A stretch of DNA of 64,000 bases, taken from assembly GCA_963556195.1 (NCBI GenBank), contig OY744519.1, positions 39,334,801 through 39,398,800 on the forward strand. Direction: 5' to 3'. Below, piece by piece: positions 13,741 through 25,422 of this stretch. Positions within the stretch are counted from its first letter, which is position 1, and every line of letters begins with the position of its first letter. A model generated the notes under the pieces. The model saw only the letters and a program-made list of their open reading frames with translations, was not told where the DNA came from and made no database searches. Origin of the DNA: Sepiola atlantica. Its lineage: Eukaryota; Mollusca; Cephalopoda; Sepiida; Sepiolidae. A program made the position numbers and the translations under genes.

Positions 13741-13920
13741 TCTGGACTTTTGTTCTCATCTTTTTATTCTCACAACGTTTCGGCCGATGTATCTCCAGGG
13801 GTATATTGTCGAACTCAATAATCTTTCTTTCGAAGTCAGGAATCACTACAACATTTCGAACTGAAACCTTTATTTAATCCAAGGGGGTAACAGGCTTTCG
13901 CTTCGTCAGCTATTACTAGT
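13741..13920 (-). mobile_element. Family F repeat, copy 1 (PLE/hammerhead-like terminal repeat)
   Basis: Plus-strand CACAACGTTTCGGCCGATGT at 13773 onward and the downstream ACCTTTATTTAATCC block recur, diverged, at 14090-14310, 26118-26450, 29105-29215 and 36425-36620. Read on the minus strand the copy contains CTGGAGA...GGCCGAAACGTTGTG, close to a hammerhead-like CUGANGA...CGAAAC frame. It is inverted relative to copy 2. Confidence 0.6.
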
Positions 13921-14089
13921 TTGAAGTCTGAAGTAATTCGCAATTGCATTTTGAGTATCGCCCTAACTGATGATTAAACCTGCAACCTCTAGAAGGGTTT
14001 ACTTAGAACTGAATATTACTTAGTACTTTATCTGTCACGACACGGCCCATTGCGAAACTAAGAATACAATTGCCAAATATTAAGATATC

Positions 14090-14315
14090 TACCCGGTCAT
14101 GGCTGACGGAACGAGACCATGCTACCCTCACGGATTAAATAAAGGCTTCGGTTCGAAATTCTGTACATATTCCCGAGTTTGAGAGCAAGATTCCAGAGTT
14201 CAACAAGATGCCCCTGAAGAAGGTCGGAGGTTACATCAGGCGAAACATTGTGCGAATAACACTCAAGATTAGAATCGTAGTCTGAATAATCCGAATAATA
14301 CAAATAATCAATCCT
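14090..14315 (+). mobile_element. Family F repeat, copy 2
   Basis: Reverse-complement partner of copy 1, about 170 bp away. It shows GGATTAAATAAAGGCTTCGG, then CTGAAGA at 14214-14220, a GGTC...GGC pairing segment, and CGAAACATTGTG at 14241. CUGAAGA fits the hammerhead consensus CUGANGA; an extra A separates it from the putative stem II. Whether it ever cleaved is unknown. Confidence 0.6.
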
Positions 14316-14374
14316 CAAATCAAAAATTAAGAAACAGGATGAGTCTTATTCTGTACAATGAAGCCGAAGAAAAG

Positions 14375-15330
14375 AAAACATATCGTTACAGTCTATAAAT
14401 AAAAAGAATAAAAAGGAAAGAAAACGTTACAGTCTATAAATAAAAAGAATTAAAAGGAAAGAAAACGTTACAGTCTATAAATAAAAAGAATCAAAAGAAT
14501 AGAACACGTTACAGTCTATAAATAAAAGAATTAAAAGAAAAGAACACGTTACAGTTGATAAATAAAAATAATCGAAAGGAAAGAAAACGTTACAGTCTAT
14601 AAATACAAAAAATCAAAAGGAAATGAAAACGTTACAGTCTAAAAATAAAAAGAATCAAAAGGAAAGAAAATGTTACAGTCTATAAATAAAAATAATCGAA
14701 AGGAAAGAAAACGTCACAGTCTATAAATAAAAAGAATCAAATAGAAGGAACACGTTACAGTTTATAAATAAAATTGATCAAAAGAAAAGAAAACGTTACA
14801 GTATATAAATAAAAAGAATCAAATGGAAAGAAAACGTTACAGTCTATAAATAAAAAGAATCAAAAGGAAAGACAACGTTACAGTCTATAAATAAAAAGAA
14901 TCAAATAGAAGGAACACGTTACAGTCTATAAATAAAAAGAATCAAAAGGAAGAAAACGTTACAGTCTATAAATAAAAAGAATCAAAAGGAAAGAACACGT
15001 TACAGTCTATAAATAAAAAAAACAAAAGGAAAGAAAACGTTACAGTCTATAAATAAAAAGAATCAAAAGGAAAGAAAACGTTACAGTCTATAAATAAAAA
15101 GAATCAATAGGAAAGAAAACGTTACAGTTTATAAATAAAAAGAATCAAAAGAAAAGAAAACGTTACACTATATGAATAAAAAGAATCAAATGGAAAGAAA
15201 ACGTACAGTCTATAAATAAAAACAATCAAAAGGAAAGACAACGTTACAGTCTATAAATAAAAAGAATCAAAAGGAAAGAAAACGTTACAGTCTATAAATA
15301 AAAATAATCAAAAGGAAAGCAAACTTTAAT
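14375..15330. repeat. 41-bp minisatellite, about 23 copies
   Basis: Head-to-tail copies of a unit beginning CGTTACAGTCTATAAATAAA and continuing with an AAGAATCAAAAGGAAAGAAAA-like purine-rich half. Unit length is mostly 40-43 bp. Variation is mainly single substitutions and A-run length changes, typical of unequal exchange. No spacer structure, so not CRISPR-like. Confidence 0.95.
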
Positions 15331-15830
15331 ACTGACGTCCTGCTTGTGCGACTAATACGTTCGTTTTCGTAAATTCTTTTAATTATGACAGAACCGGTAA
15401 ACAGATTCAGTGAATAATTAAAAGGAGAACGTATGAAAAGGGGACAACCTAGGATTAAGTTTTTTGTTTTAGAATAAGCCGAATGACTTTTTAGCGGCCA
15501 TGTTTTGATATACTCTTATGTATTTTGTGTTCGAAATTGCTCATGAAAGAAATTTGTTAAACAATTCAGATGGCAAAAATTATGAAAGGAATTTAAAAAA
15601 TAAAGAAATGAATAGTTTCAAGTATATGTATTTCCAGTGAGTATTGTTGTGTTGACTCTCTGGACCATTATGTTTTGCAAGCGCAAATGTTGAGCAGTGA
15701 AAACACTATTTGTAATAAGCAATTAGAACGCCCGGAGAGAATAAAAAATGGTTTAAGAAAATGCTGTGTATTTACATTGCAAATATAGTAAGTCAGAAAC
15801 AATAGCAAGGTAAAAAACAAAATATTTATG
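15331..15830. other. No gene recognised
   Basis: AT-rich sequence between two tandem repeats; nothing supported. Confidence 0.5.
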
Positions 15831-15835
15831 ATTTT

Positions 15836-15917
15836 GTTAACCTATTTTGTTAACTTATTTTGTTAACTTATTTTGTTAACCTATTTTGTTAACTTATTTT
15901 GTTAACCTATTTTGTTT
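15836..15917. repeat. 13-bp tandem repeat, six copies
   Basis: GTTAACYTATTTT repeated at 15836, 15849, 15862, 15875, 15888 and 15901, with C/T alternation at one position, then a partial unit. Confidence 0.95.
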
Positions 15918-16411
15918 ATTTATTTATAGTTACCCTATTTAAAACAATTCGCGGTGAAGTGGTTTTCATTGACAATATCAAAAAGTTTATAGTTTTTAAG
16001 GCTCTTTAACGGTCTTAAAAAGAAATTGAAATTCAGGGTATCTTGCTAGATTAGTGTACAATAGCTATTAATGAAAATTAATGGAAATCTGAAATATTTG
16101 AATCACCTTTAAAATACTAAAAAAAAACTTAAATTTGAGTTGTAGTCATATATATATTAATTGTTCAAATGTTATTGAAATATTGAAGTGTCTAAATTTT
16201 TTAAAATGGATTTTGTGCGATGTGTACTTCTTTTGAATTAAACCAAATTTCATGAAATATATCCTACATTACGGCTTCTTATTTCCAGGAGCTGTGTTAG
16301 AAAAATTCATAATAATCGGTTAATTGCTTATGGGGAGAATCTTGCCAATAGTAATATATACACATATACGCATAGTCAACTTCATATCCCCCCTTTCTCT
16401 TTCTACCTCTC

Positions 16412-16412
<1 letters not shown>

Positions 16413-16468
<56 letters not shown>
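16413..16468. repeat. (TA)n tract
   Basis: Pure TA repeat immediately 5' of the tandem D repeats. Confidence 0.97.
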
Positions 16469-16473
<5 letters not shown>

Positions 16474-16485
16474 TTGAATTAGTTT

Positions 16486-16798
16486 GAAAATCAACAATCG
16501 TGCAATTTCAAATGAAAACTTCATTCGTTTAATTTGTTTTTTGCGAGTATTCGTTGTAGAGCAACTTTGTCAGGCGAGACTATCTTATAGTGTTCTTTTT
16601 CTTCTTTTCTTCCTCCTCATTTTGATAGTATTTACCCCGAGGGGTCGAATCATTACACGAGCAGAAAGAGACGTAAAGTTCTTAAGACGTTAGGATAAGT
16701 GTGGTCCTGGCGATGTTATGCGCAGATTGGCGCTGTTTTAAGTAAAGAAATTAACATCTTTGAAGCACAGATCAGAATGTATTGAAGTGAAATATATT
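16486..16798. mobile_element. Family D short repeat, copy 1
   Basis: A 313-bp unit starting GAAAATCAACAATCGTGCAA and containing CCTCCTCATTTTGAT, the hairpin-like CCCCGAGGGGTCGAAT, GACGTTAGGATAAGTGT and GATGTTATGCGCAGATTGGC. It is followed head-to-tail by copy 2; a third copy is at 35494-35790. TCGAAT-containing sequence resembles a tRNA B box in either orientation. No protein. Confidence 0.85.
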
Positions 16799-17100
16799 GA
16801 AAATCAACAATCGTGCAATTTTAAATGAAAAATTCATTTATTTAATTTTTTTGTTCGAGCTTTCGTTGTAGAACAACTTTTTCAGGCGATACTGTCTTAT
16901 AGTTTTGTGTTCTTCTTTTCTTCCTCCTCATTTTGATGGTATTAACCCCGAGGGGTCGTATCACGAAACGAACAGAAGGAGACGTCAAGGTCTTAAGACG
17001 TTAGGATAAGTGTAGTCCTGGCGATGTTATGCGCAAATTGGCGCTTTTTAAGTAAGGCAATCAAAATCTTTGAAGCAAGAATTACAATGTATTAAAGTGA
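16799..17100. mobile_element. Family D short repeat, copy 2
   Basis: Direct tandem copy of 16486-16798 with scattered substitutions (for example GGATGTTATGCGCAAATTGG-type variants). On the minus strand the AAAATGAGGAGGAAGAAAA block (copy 3 has GGACGAAAAG) loosely recalls a hammerhead UGAUGAG...CGAAA, but the CUG is missing. Confidence 0.85.
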
Positions 17101-17345
17101 TGAAGAAAAGTGGGGGAAAATGATCCGACGTAATGCAAAATAAAGTAGGAAAACAAAAACCTATGTGAGTTATGTATTCATCAACGTTTTATCTTTATTG
17201 ATAGACTTTCTCAGGATGTAAAAAGCAATGTAGAAAAATGATACAGAATAGACATTTTGATATGTCAGAAAGTGTGCAGACTTCGGCATGATTTTCCGTT
17301 CTTCATTTTCAGGAATACTTTCAATGAAGACAAAACGTTGATAAA
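17101..17345. mobile_element. Family A repeat, copy 1 (PLE-like terminal repeat, inverted halves)
   Basis: CATCAACGTTTTATC at 17179 and AGACTTTCTCAGGATG at 17204 match the layout of the better preserved copy at 42836-42935. At 17315-17345 an oppositely oriented GAAGACAAAACGTTGAT occurs, so two halves face each other. The hammerhead-like core is degraded (CTGAGAA instead of CTGATGA). Confidence 0.5.
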
Positions 17346-17383
17346 TTCATAAATAACATAGGTGTGTGTTTTCTTTTTTTAAT

Positions 17384-17422
17384 TTTACACACACACACAC
17401 ACATATATGTATATATATATAT
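17384..17422. repeat. (CA)n(TA)n microsatellite
   Basis: ACACAC run passing into TATATA. Confidence 0.95.
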
Positions 17423-17618
17423 AAATTCCCGAAACAGTTTTTCATGGTAAACAACTGATGGTCCCTTAAAATAGTGTTAGAAACTAACTAATATAATAAC
17501 TGTTAAAAATAAATTGACTTACATGAGTGATTTTCCACTGGAAGACTTGAGACTATAAGTTTTTTTTTTTTAATATATATATATTTTTTTATATAGTTTT
17601 AATGGTTGAGAAACTTCC

Positions 17619-17623
<5 letters not shown>

Positions 17624-17703
<80 letters not shown>

Positions 17704-17835
17704 TCCTTTGCATTTTTAGCTTTACTGTTGGAAACAGCCGACGCAAAAGTTGAGCAAAACGTAGATATTGAGGTATTTTCTTTCCGTTTTCGTTGAAACC
17801 ATCAGATTTATTTTTTATTCTTTATACATATATAC

Positions 17836-17901
<66 letters not shown>
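17624..17901. repeat. Two (TA)n tracts flanking a 120-bp unique segment
   Basis: Pure TA runs at 17624-17700 and 17826-17901, separated by GCATCCTTTGCATTTTTAGC-type unique sequence. The isoleucine/tyrosine frame crossing the first run is repeat translation, not a gene. Confidence 0.95.
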
Positions 17902-17903
<2 letters not shown>

Positions 17904-18098
17904 GTGGGTGTGTATACTAGTTCAAAAGTAGTCCAAGGAAAAGTATAAGCAATTAATATAGCATCAGTTTAAAAGTTTATGTTTTTCTTTGTTTTGGTAC
18001 CCACTTACTGGTAAGGTTTAAATACAAATAAATAATATGCCCACGTTATTCACTATGTAGCCTCAAATAGTTATTCTATAATTCATGATAATAATTTC

Positions 18099-18102
<4 letters not shown>

Positions 18103-18134
<32 letters not shown>
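18103..18134. repeat. (TA)n tract at 5' edge of family C copy 1
   Basis: Pure TA run ending exactly where the C element starts. Confidence 0.95.
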
Positions 18135-18137
<3 letters not shown>

Positions 18138-18441
18138 TTAACGACAAATGCGTCCTATGAACTTATGGGCGACTAACAATACAATTGTCTGCATTTTAAT
18201 CACTCAGAGAGAAAAACAATCGAAATATTAGTAGTAAGCAAAAAAAAAACGAACGCTGCAATCAACAATAAACACAATTACATCGTCCGTATTTCTGGGA
18301 AGGGCGTTGTAGTCTATTAGAAAGACGCTGCATTATAAACATCAACGCGAAGGTTCCATCATTGTCTAAGTTAGCACTGCTGATGACGGCTGAGAGCCAG
18401 AAACACGTGTCCATGGATTACTTTCATGTACGTATAAAATT
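18135..18441 (+). mobile_element. Family C element, copy 1: tRNA-like head plus hammerhead ribozyme (retrozyme-like)
   Basis: A roughly 300-bp element lying between two (TA)n tracts and shared with 21703-21985. An A-box-like TAGTCTATTAGA (18310-18321) and a decayed B box GGTTCCATCA (18352) sit about 30 bp apart, as in a tRNA promoter. Downstream is a hammerhead motif: CTGATGA at 18380-18386, stem II GGCT-GAG-AGCC, GAAA at 18400-18403, palindromic stem III ACACGTGT, and cleavage triplet GTC ending at 18411. In this copy stem I is weak (G-C and T-A, then mismatches). The element ends ATGGATTACTTTCATGTACG and enters (TA)n. Confidence 0.75.
18372..18418 (+). ncRNA. Hammerhead ribozyme motif, family C copy 1
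   Basis: All invariant core bases CUGAUGA...GAAA...UC are present. Stem II is 4 bp with a GAG loop, but the usual G-C pair closing it next to the core is C-A. Stem III is an 8-nt palindrome with no loop, so a monomer cannot fold it and a dimer would be needed. Stem I carries mismatches, so activity is doubtful for this copy. Confidence 0.65.
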
Positions 18442-18457
18442 AATATATATATATATA

Positions 18458-18839
18458 CAGGGTGGGCCAAAATAAGGGTCCTATCTTTAAATTTGAATAA
18501 CTTGAATTTGAATAACTTCCACAAAATAAAAGTTAAACTCACCAAACTTTATGTGTGTGTAGACTGACCCTTCCGAGATTTTTTGAAATAAACAAAACAA
18601 ATTTTAGCCGAAAAACACTTCTTAAAACTTACAAAAACTAAAGTATTGTTTTTTACACTGTTTTGAGTTTTTTAAGCAAAAATAATGTTTTCTAAATGAG
18701 GGTACGTTCCTTAGGGCTAATACGGCTCATGCTTGCTTCGGAAGGGGTCCTTTACTTATTCTAAAAAAAATTTTTTTTTTAAATCAATAAATAAAAAAGT
18801 TATGAATTTTTAAAAATAGGACCCTTATTTTTGCATACC

Positions 18840-18842
<3 letters not shown>
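18458..18842. mobile_element. Tc1/mariner-like MITE, 385 bp, TA target duplication
   Basis: It begins CAGGGTGGGCCAAAATAAGG and ends with the reverse complement of CAGGGTATGCAAAAATAAGG. The terminal inverted repeats continue through GGTCCTAT and an A/T-rich stretch, about 30 bp in all. TA flanks both ends, as expected for Tc1/mariner insertion, and the site lies within a (TA)n run. The interior has no transposase frame, so it is non-autonomous. Confidence 0.88.

Positions 18843-18877
<35 letters not shown>
18842..18877. repeat. (TA)n tract
   Basis: TA run directly after the MITE. Confidence 0.95.
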
Positions 18878-18880
<3 letters not shown>

Positions 18881-18977
18881 GCAATCCAACAAAAGATATA
18901 AGCGTCAACTAATATCTTATAATTAGTGAAACATCCGGATAAAAAAACTGAAGCTCAATATACTGGATAGAGCATTA

Positions 18978-21684
18978 ATATTATAATATAAAATGAAGTA
19001 ATAAAATAAGGTGTCTATCAAATTTTATTAGAATTCAAAGTTCATGCAAAGCATCCTTAAGTCCTTAGCTCATGAGTTTTCAAAGATAATTCTTCTCTTC
19101 AGAGGACCATTACCGCAGTTATACTACTACAGGCAATAAAATTACGCTTTGAAAATATATAAAATTATATACACAAATATATAAAAATACATAACATCAA
19201 ACATATCAATCCAAAAACATACTTTTGTTGAATCCATACAGTCCATCCAGGTCATACAAGTTGAGAAGCATAATCAGGAAGGACATTACTCCAAGATACA
19301 AATAGCAGTCCAAATATGTGAAATTGAAGGGGCCGGTAAAGTTATCCAGTCGCGAAATGTGTCCATATTCAATGTTAATGATAAATAAATCAATCAAAAT
19401 AATACAAAAAGTCCAATCAAAGTTCCGAGATCCCAACATGTGCAACTCCAATCAAATCCAAATTCGTTGTTCAATTAGAAAACCCGCTAAATCCGAATTG
19501 AACAAAACAAGACGGACTCCCATCACATCTAGCCAGAAGAGCGAAAAATATATAAGTGATCTTCTCTCCAGACATAACAAATCCCTAACGAACAGAAGGC
19601 GATATTAAATTGTCTACATCTCAGAATGACTTCAACGGGTTCAAGATTATGTCTGTCCTACTTCCTGTTTGACAGGTTCAAGAAAAGACAGCAACATACA
19701 ACCCCGCCATCCATCCCACCCAAATTAGGTTTTCACTGTCTGGGTCAGTAAGCTTATTCTATGTCAAAGGGGAAAGATCTAAGAAGTTAAAAGAAAGCTA
19801 AAAGGGAGTTAGGAAAATTAGGTCAAGTCATGTGATCACGTACCCATCCAAAAGTATTACTTAAAATCTGGCTTACAGTAAAAAACCGACTTCACAAATC
19901 TAGCCCCATCAAGTAATTTAGAATATTTATGAGGTTAAAAATTACGAAGTTATTAAATTCCAATAATTTTATAGTTTAATTCAAGATTTAATTTTTAAGA
20001 TTTAATTTTAACAGGCTAGAAATTATTAGTAGTTTAATTTAAGATTCAATCCCATCAGCCCCGGAATTCCAACTCAAGGCCTGACATTCCCCAATTAAAA
20101 AGTTTAACCTGCCCTAAGGTTTAATTTTTCCCAATTAAGATTTAATTTTCCCAATTACGAAGTTATCTAAATAATTAGAACTTAATAATTTAATAGTTTA
20201 ATTTAAGATTTAATTTTATCAGATTAGGAAGTTTTCAGTTTCTAAATGTATACACCTAAATTTTCAGTTTCTAAATATATTTACAATATCTTTACAATAT
20301 CTTTACAACCTCTTAATTGGGAAATATTAAACCTTAAACCTTGAATATATTTACAACTTCTAGATTAGGAAAAATTAAGCCCTAATTTGGATTGGACTTC
20401 TTGATTGAACAAACCTAACCTTAAATTAAACTTCCTAATCTGATAAAATTAAATCTTAAATTAAACTATTAAATTATTAAGTTCTAATTATTTAGATAAC
20501 TTCGTAATTGGGAAAATTAAATCTTAATTGGGAAAAATTAAACCTTAGGGCAGGTTAAACTTTTTAATTGGGGAATGTCAGGCCTTGAGTTGGAATTCCG
20601 GGGCTGATGGGATTGAATCTTAAATTAAACTACTAATAATTTCTAGCCTGTTAAAATTAAATCTTAAAAATTAAATCTTGAATTAAACTATAAAATTATT
20701 GGAATTTAATAACTTCGTAATTTTTAACTTCATAAATATTCTAAATTACTTGATGGGGCTAGATTTGTGAAGTCGGTTTTTTACTGTAAGCCAGATTTTA
20801 AGTAATACTTTTGGATGGGTACGTGATCACATGACTTGACCTAATTTTCCTAACTCCCTTTTAGCTTTCTTTTAACTTCTTAGATCTTTCCCCTTTGACA
20901 TAGAATAAGCTTACTGACCCAGACAGTGAAAACCTAATTTGGGTGGGATGGATGGCGGGGTTGTATGTTGCTGTCTTTTCTTGAACCTGTCAAACAGGAA
21001 GTAGGACAGACATAATCTTGAACCCGTTGAAGTCATTCTGAGATGTAGACAATTTAATATCGCCTTCTGTTCGTTAGGGATTTGTTATGTCTGGAGAGAA
21101 GATCACTTATATATTTTTCGCTCTTCTGGCTAGATGTGATGGGAGTCCGTCTTGTTTTGTTCAATTCGGATTTAGCGGGTTTTCTAATTGAACAACGAAT
21201 TTGGATTTGATTGGAGTTGCACATGTTGGGATCTCGGAACTTTGATTGGACTTTTTGTATTATTTTGATTGATTTATTTATCATTAACATTGAATATGGA
21301 CACATTTCGCGACTGGATAACTTTACCGGCCCCTTCAATTTCACATATTTGGACTGCTATTTGTATCTTGGAGTAATGTCCTTCCTGATTATGCTTCTCA
21401 ACTTGTATGACCTGGATGGACTGTATGGATTCAACAAAAGTATGTTTTTGGATTGATATGTTTGATGTTATGTATTTTTATATATTTGTGTATATAATTT
21501 TATATATTTTCAAAGCGTAATTTTATTGCCTGTAGTAGTATAACTGCGGTAATGGTCCTCTGAAGAGAAGAATTATCTTTGAAAACTCATGAGCTAAGGA
21601 CTTAAGGATGCTTTGCATGAACTTTGAATTCTAATAAAATTTGATTGACACCTTATTTTATTACTTCATTTTATATTATAATAT
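18978..21684. mobile_element. 2.7-kb foldback: two 1257-bp inverted arms around a 193-bp spacer
   Basis: Positions pair as x + y = 40662. The left arm is 18978-20234, the right arm 20428-21684, the spacer 20235-20427. By eye the arms differ at only a few positions (for example 19016, and the GAGGTT/GAAGTT difference near 19932). Each arm carries the same open frame read outward-in (21211-21456 plus equals 19206-19451 minus, 81 codons; 21054-21344 minus equals 19318-19608 plus, 96 codons); neither resembles a known protein. The right end is followed directly by (TA)n and a (TA)n lies 100 bp left of the left end. It could be a foldback transposon, a non-autonomous element with very long terminal inverted repeats, a recent palindromic duplication, or an assembly artefact. 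Confidence 0.9.
20235..20427. other. Spacer of the 2.7-kb foldback
   Basis: AT-rich, non-palindromic. It contains short direct repeats of CTTTACAATAT and TTTCAGTTTCTAAAT and nothing coding. Confidence 0.8.
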
Positions 21685-21702
21685 ATATATATATATATAT
21701 AT
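21684..21702. repeat. (TA)n tract between foldback and family C copy 2
   Basis: Short pure TA run at the junction of the two elements. Confidence 0.9.
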
Positions 21703-21980
21703 TAACGAAAATACGTTCTATAAAGTTATGGGCCACTGCATCTTAATCACTCAGGGAGTGAAACAATCGAAATAGTAGTAGTAAGCAAACACAACAAACG
21801 CTACCGTCACCAATAAAAACAATTACATAAAAATAAATTAAATATTTAGGTTATAAAAAGCGTACATATTTCTAGGCAGAGTGTGGTTGTCCATTGGTTC
21901 GATCCTTGTCTAAGTAAGCCATACTGACGATCTTGTGAGCCAGAAACACGTGTCCATGGATTACTGTACGTATTAAATCA

Positions 21981-21985
<5 letters not shown>
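21703..21985 (+). mobile_element. Family C element, copy 2 (retrozyme-like)
   Basis: Diverged direct copy of 18135-18441: ATTAACGA start, CACTCAGGGAGTGAAACAAT, AGTAGTAGTAAGCAAA, and the shared end CCAGAAACACGTGTCCATGG followed by ATTACT. The B box is better here (GGTTCGATCC at 21896-21905), whereas part of the A-box side is deleted. Hammerhead: CTGACGA at 21924-21930, GAAA at 21943-21946, stem III ACACGTGT, GTC, then CATGG. CCAT at 21919-21922 pairs with ATGG. (TA)n lies on both sides. Confidence 0.75.
21919..21959 (+). ncRNA. Hammerhead ribozyme motif, family C copy 2
   Basis: The core CUGACGA...GAAA fits CUGANGA. Stem I has four pairs (CCAU/AUGG) after one A-C mismatch next to the core. 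Stem III is the loop-less palindrome ACACGUGU with a GUC cleavage triplet. Stem II (UCUUGUGAGCCA) has lost the GGCU/AGCC pairing seen in copy 1. The two copies preserve complementary halves of a plausible ancestral ribozyme. Confidence 0.62.

Positions 21986-22026
<41 letters not shown>
21984..22026. repeat. (TA)n tract at 3' edge of family C copy 2
   Basis: Pure TA run continuing the element's 3' end. Confidence 0.95.
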
Positions 22027-23223
<1,197 letters not shown>

Positions 23224-23246
23224 CATGCACCAGATGCATTACGAAA

Positions 23247-24075
23247 TTGAGTAACCGATCCTTTTGAATTTTGGAACAAAATTCTAGAGATAAGGGAGTC
23301 CAAAGTGTGACTATAGTTAGCTTAAGTTACTTCTCACGAAGAAAAGGTGAAAATTAAGATATCCCGATTTTTGTGAAATTTTACCAATAAACTGTAGACA
23401 TCAGTTGAAAAATGTTCCCAAAATATCAGTTTATATTTGTATTTTAAAAGGTTTTAAATCTCGCATTTTACAATTCTAATATTTCGGATTTGCATTGGAT
23501 GTTGCCCACAATAATTAAACACCAATTAAGCCAGATCTCCTAACTTTCAATTTCATCTAAAATGATATACATTTTCTAAAATCAAAATTATTTAATTGAT
23601 TTTTATTAAAATAGTTTAAGTATTCTAGATACAAGTTTTGTACTATTATAGTTTAATTACACTCTTAGGAAGGGGGCATACAATTGGTGCAAAACTGTTC
23701 GTTTTGCAAACTTTACTGGTAATTCGATGGATATTCTTTTACTTTTCATGTATATGATTCACTCATAAACATATTAACAGATACTTTTGAATTTTGGAAC
23801 ACCACAACGATGTTAACAATGTCGTAATGCGGGATATATTTAATTAATTTCCATGCAAAGGAGGTAAGAAGGGGTAAAAATCCTTCCTTAAAATACAGAC
23901 ACCTCCAATTTTTCATGAGATTTTACTAATAGTCATTCGACATCAATAAACAAATATTACGCAAATTTCAATTCTTAAGAATATTTTCCGGGTTTTAAGG
24001 GGAAATTTTAAAATTCAAATATTTGAAATGTGCATTAAATTTTATCAATTGTCATTATACACCAACCCAGAAAGA
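23247..24075. repeat. Ancient direct duplication, about 290-bp units
   Basis: 23247-23535 and 23780-24075 share in order CTTTTGAATTTTGGAACA, a TTTTTxxTGAxATTTTACxAATA block, an ATATTTxxxATxTGCATT block and CACCAAxxxAGxCAGA-like ends. Identity is modest. No coding content seen. Confidence 0.55.
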
Positions 24076-24316
24076 AACTCTAAATATAAATGTCTTTATA
24101 AAACTCATTCAGCTTAAGCGTTCTTTGTAAAATAAATATACTAGAATAACAAATATGTCCAGAATTAGCATTTGGATAAAGATTCCACACATAAGGTTCA
24201 GTGGAATTATATCTTGAATTTTCTCCTCATAATAGCGACATTATTCTGTTAGAGAAAAACGTCTTACCCGTTGGATAGAAGAGATGCTGCTAATATATAC
24301 ATAAATAAATAAATAA

Positions 24317-24317
<1 letters not shown>

Positions 24318-24380
<63 letters not shown>
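24318..24380. repeat. (TA)n tract, left cap of element H
   Basis: TA run preceded by (AAAT)n. Confidence 0.95.
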
Positions 24381-24382
<2 letters not shown>

Positions 24383-24796
24383 CATGTACTTATAACAAGG
24401 AAACTACATAGGCACTTTTGTTTTTAACTCCTAGATCAGCAGCTGCACTTTTAGCTTCGACAACTATTTACAATACTATAATGAAATGACGATCTCGCAT
24501 TAATAGAATTCAGGAATATTAATTGACTCATCTGAATGAATAAATATATAATAATTCAAATAAAGTATATATAATTAATATCTGTAATTGTTTGGAGATT
24601 AATACTGATATTATTTATGACAAAAGTGAATGTAAGACGACATCATTCGTCAAATGAAACACAAGCGGCTCTTTGTAGCTTGCTAGCAAAAGTCGTTACT
24701 TATGTATTTAGCAGTTTTAATTAATACTGAAATTGATATATATATATATATATATATATTTATATTGTATTTTGTAGCATAAGTGCATTAGATAAA

Positions 24797-24859
<63 letters not shown>

Positions 24860-25342
24860 CATATACATACATATACATATATATATAACACTATATGAGT
24901 CAACATTTTTGATTAGTTATTATTTTGAAAAAAATTGGATGATAATATAGATTATACCAATAACACTAGGATAACTATGTTAAATACCTATTTTCGAATG
25001 TTGTGTGGTGTTGTCAATTTCACATGTTCAGTATTAGTATTTTTAGGGAATCTTTATAAACAGGCCACATTTGTCAATATATACTATTTAGATTAACAAC
25101 ATAATTACATAATACATATACATATCTGTACGTTTCTTAATTCATTAAGTGGAAATGTTTTTATGTTATGCCAAATTGGGTGAGGACAATCAGGTAATGA
25201 ATTCTTTTACGTATATGTTATGTTCGTTTTATATACTGCATTACTTGTTACAAACGATAAACATTTTATTGTATTACTTGAAACTCCCGTTTAGGAGTTA
25301 AAAACAAAGGTTTGTATGTACCTCGCTTATTATAAGTACATG

Positions 25343-25344
<2 letters not shown>
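24381..25344. mobile_element. Element H: 964-bp segment with about 55-bp inverted ends capped by (TA)n
   Basis: The left end AACATGTACTTATAACAAGG...TTTTTAACTCCTAG is mirrored by the right end ...AGTTAAAAACAAAGG...TTATAAGTACATGTT. Outside each end is a (TA)n tract. The interior holds a further (CA)n(TA)n run (24796-24887), a short TA run (24738-24759) and no coding frame. It may be a non-autonomous inverted-repeat element or a pair of inverted terminal repeats. Confidence 0.7.
24796..24887. repeat. (CA)n(TA)n microsatellite inside element H
   Basis: ACACAC run passing into TATATA with TACATA variants. Confidence 0.95.
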
Positions 25345-25407
<63 letters not shown>

Positions 25408-25422
25408 TATATATATATATAT
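25344..25422. repeat. (TA)n tract, right cap of element H
   Basis: TA run starting at the element end. Confidence 0.95.

Noticed and set aside
14375..15330. Regular 41-bp repeats as a CRISPR array
   Set aside because: Units are contiguous with no unique spacers, and the context is eukaryotic; it is a minisatellite.
19206..21456. The 81- and 96-codon frames in the foldback arms as genes
   Set aside because: No domain resemblance, no splice or promoter evidence, and their conservation follows from arm identity alone.
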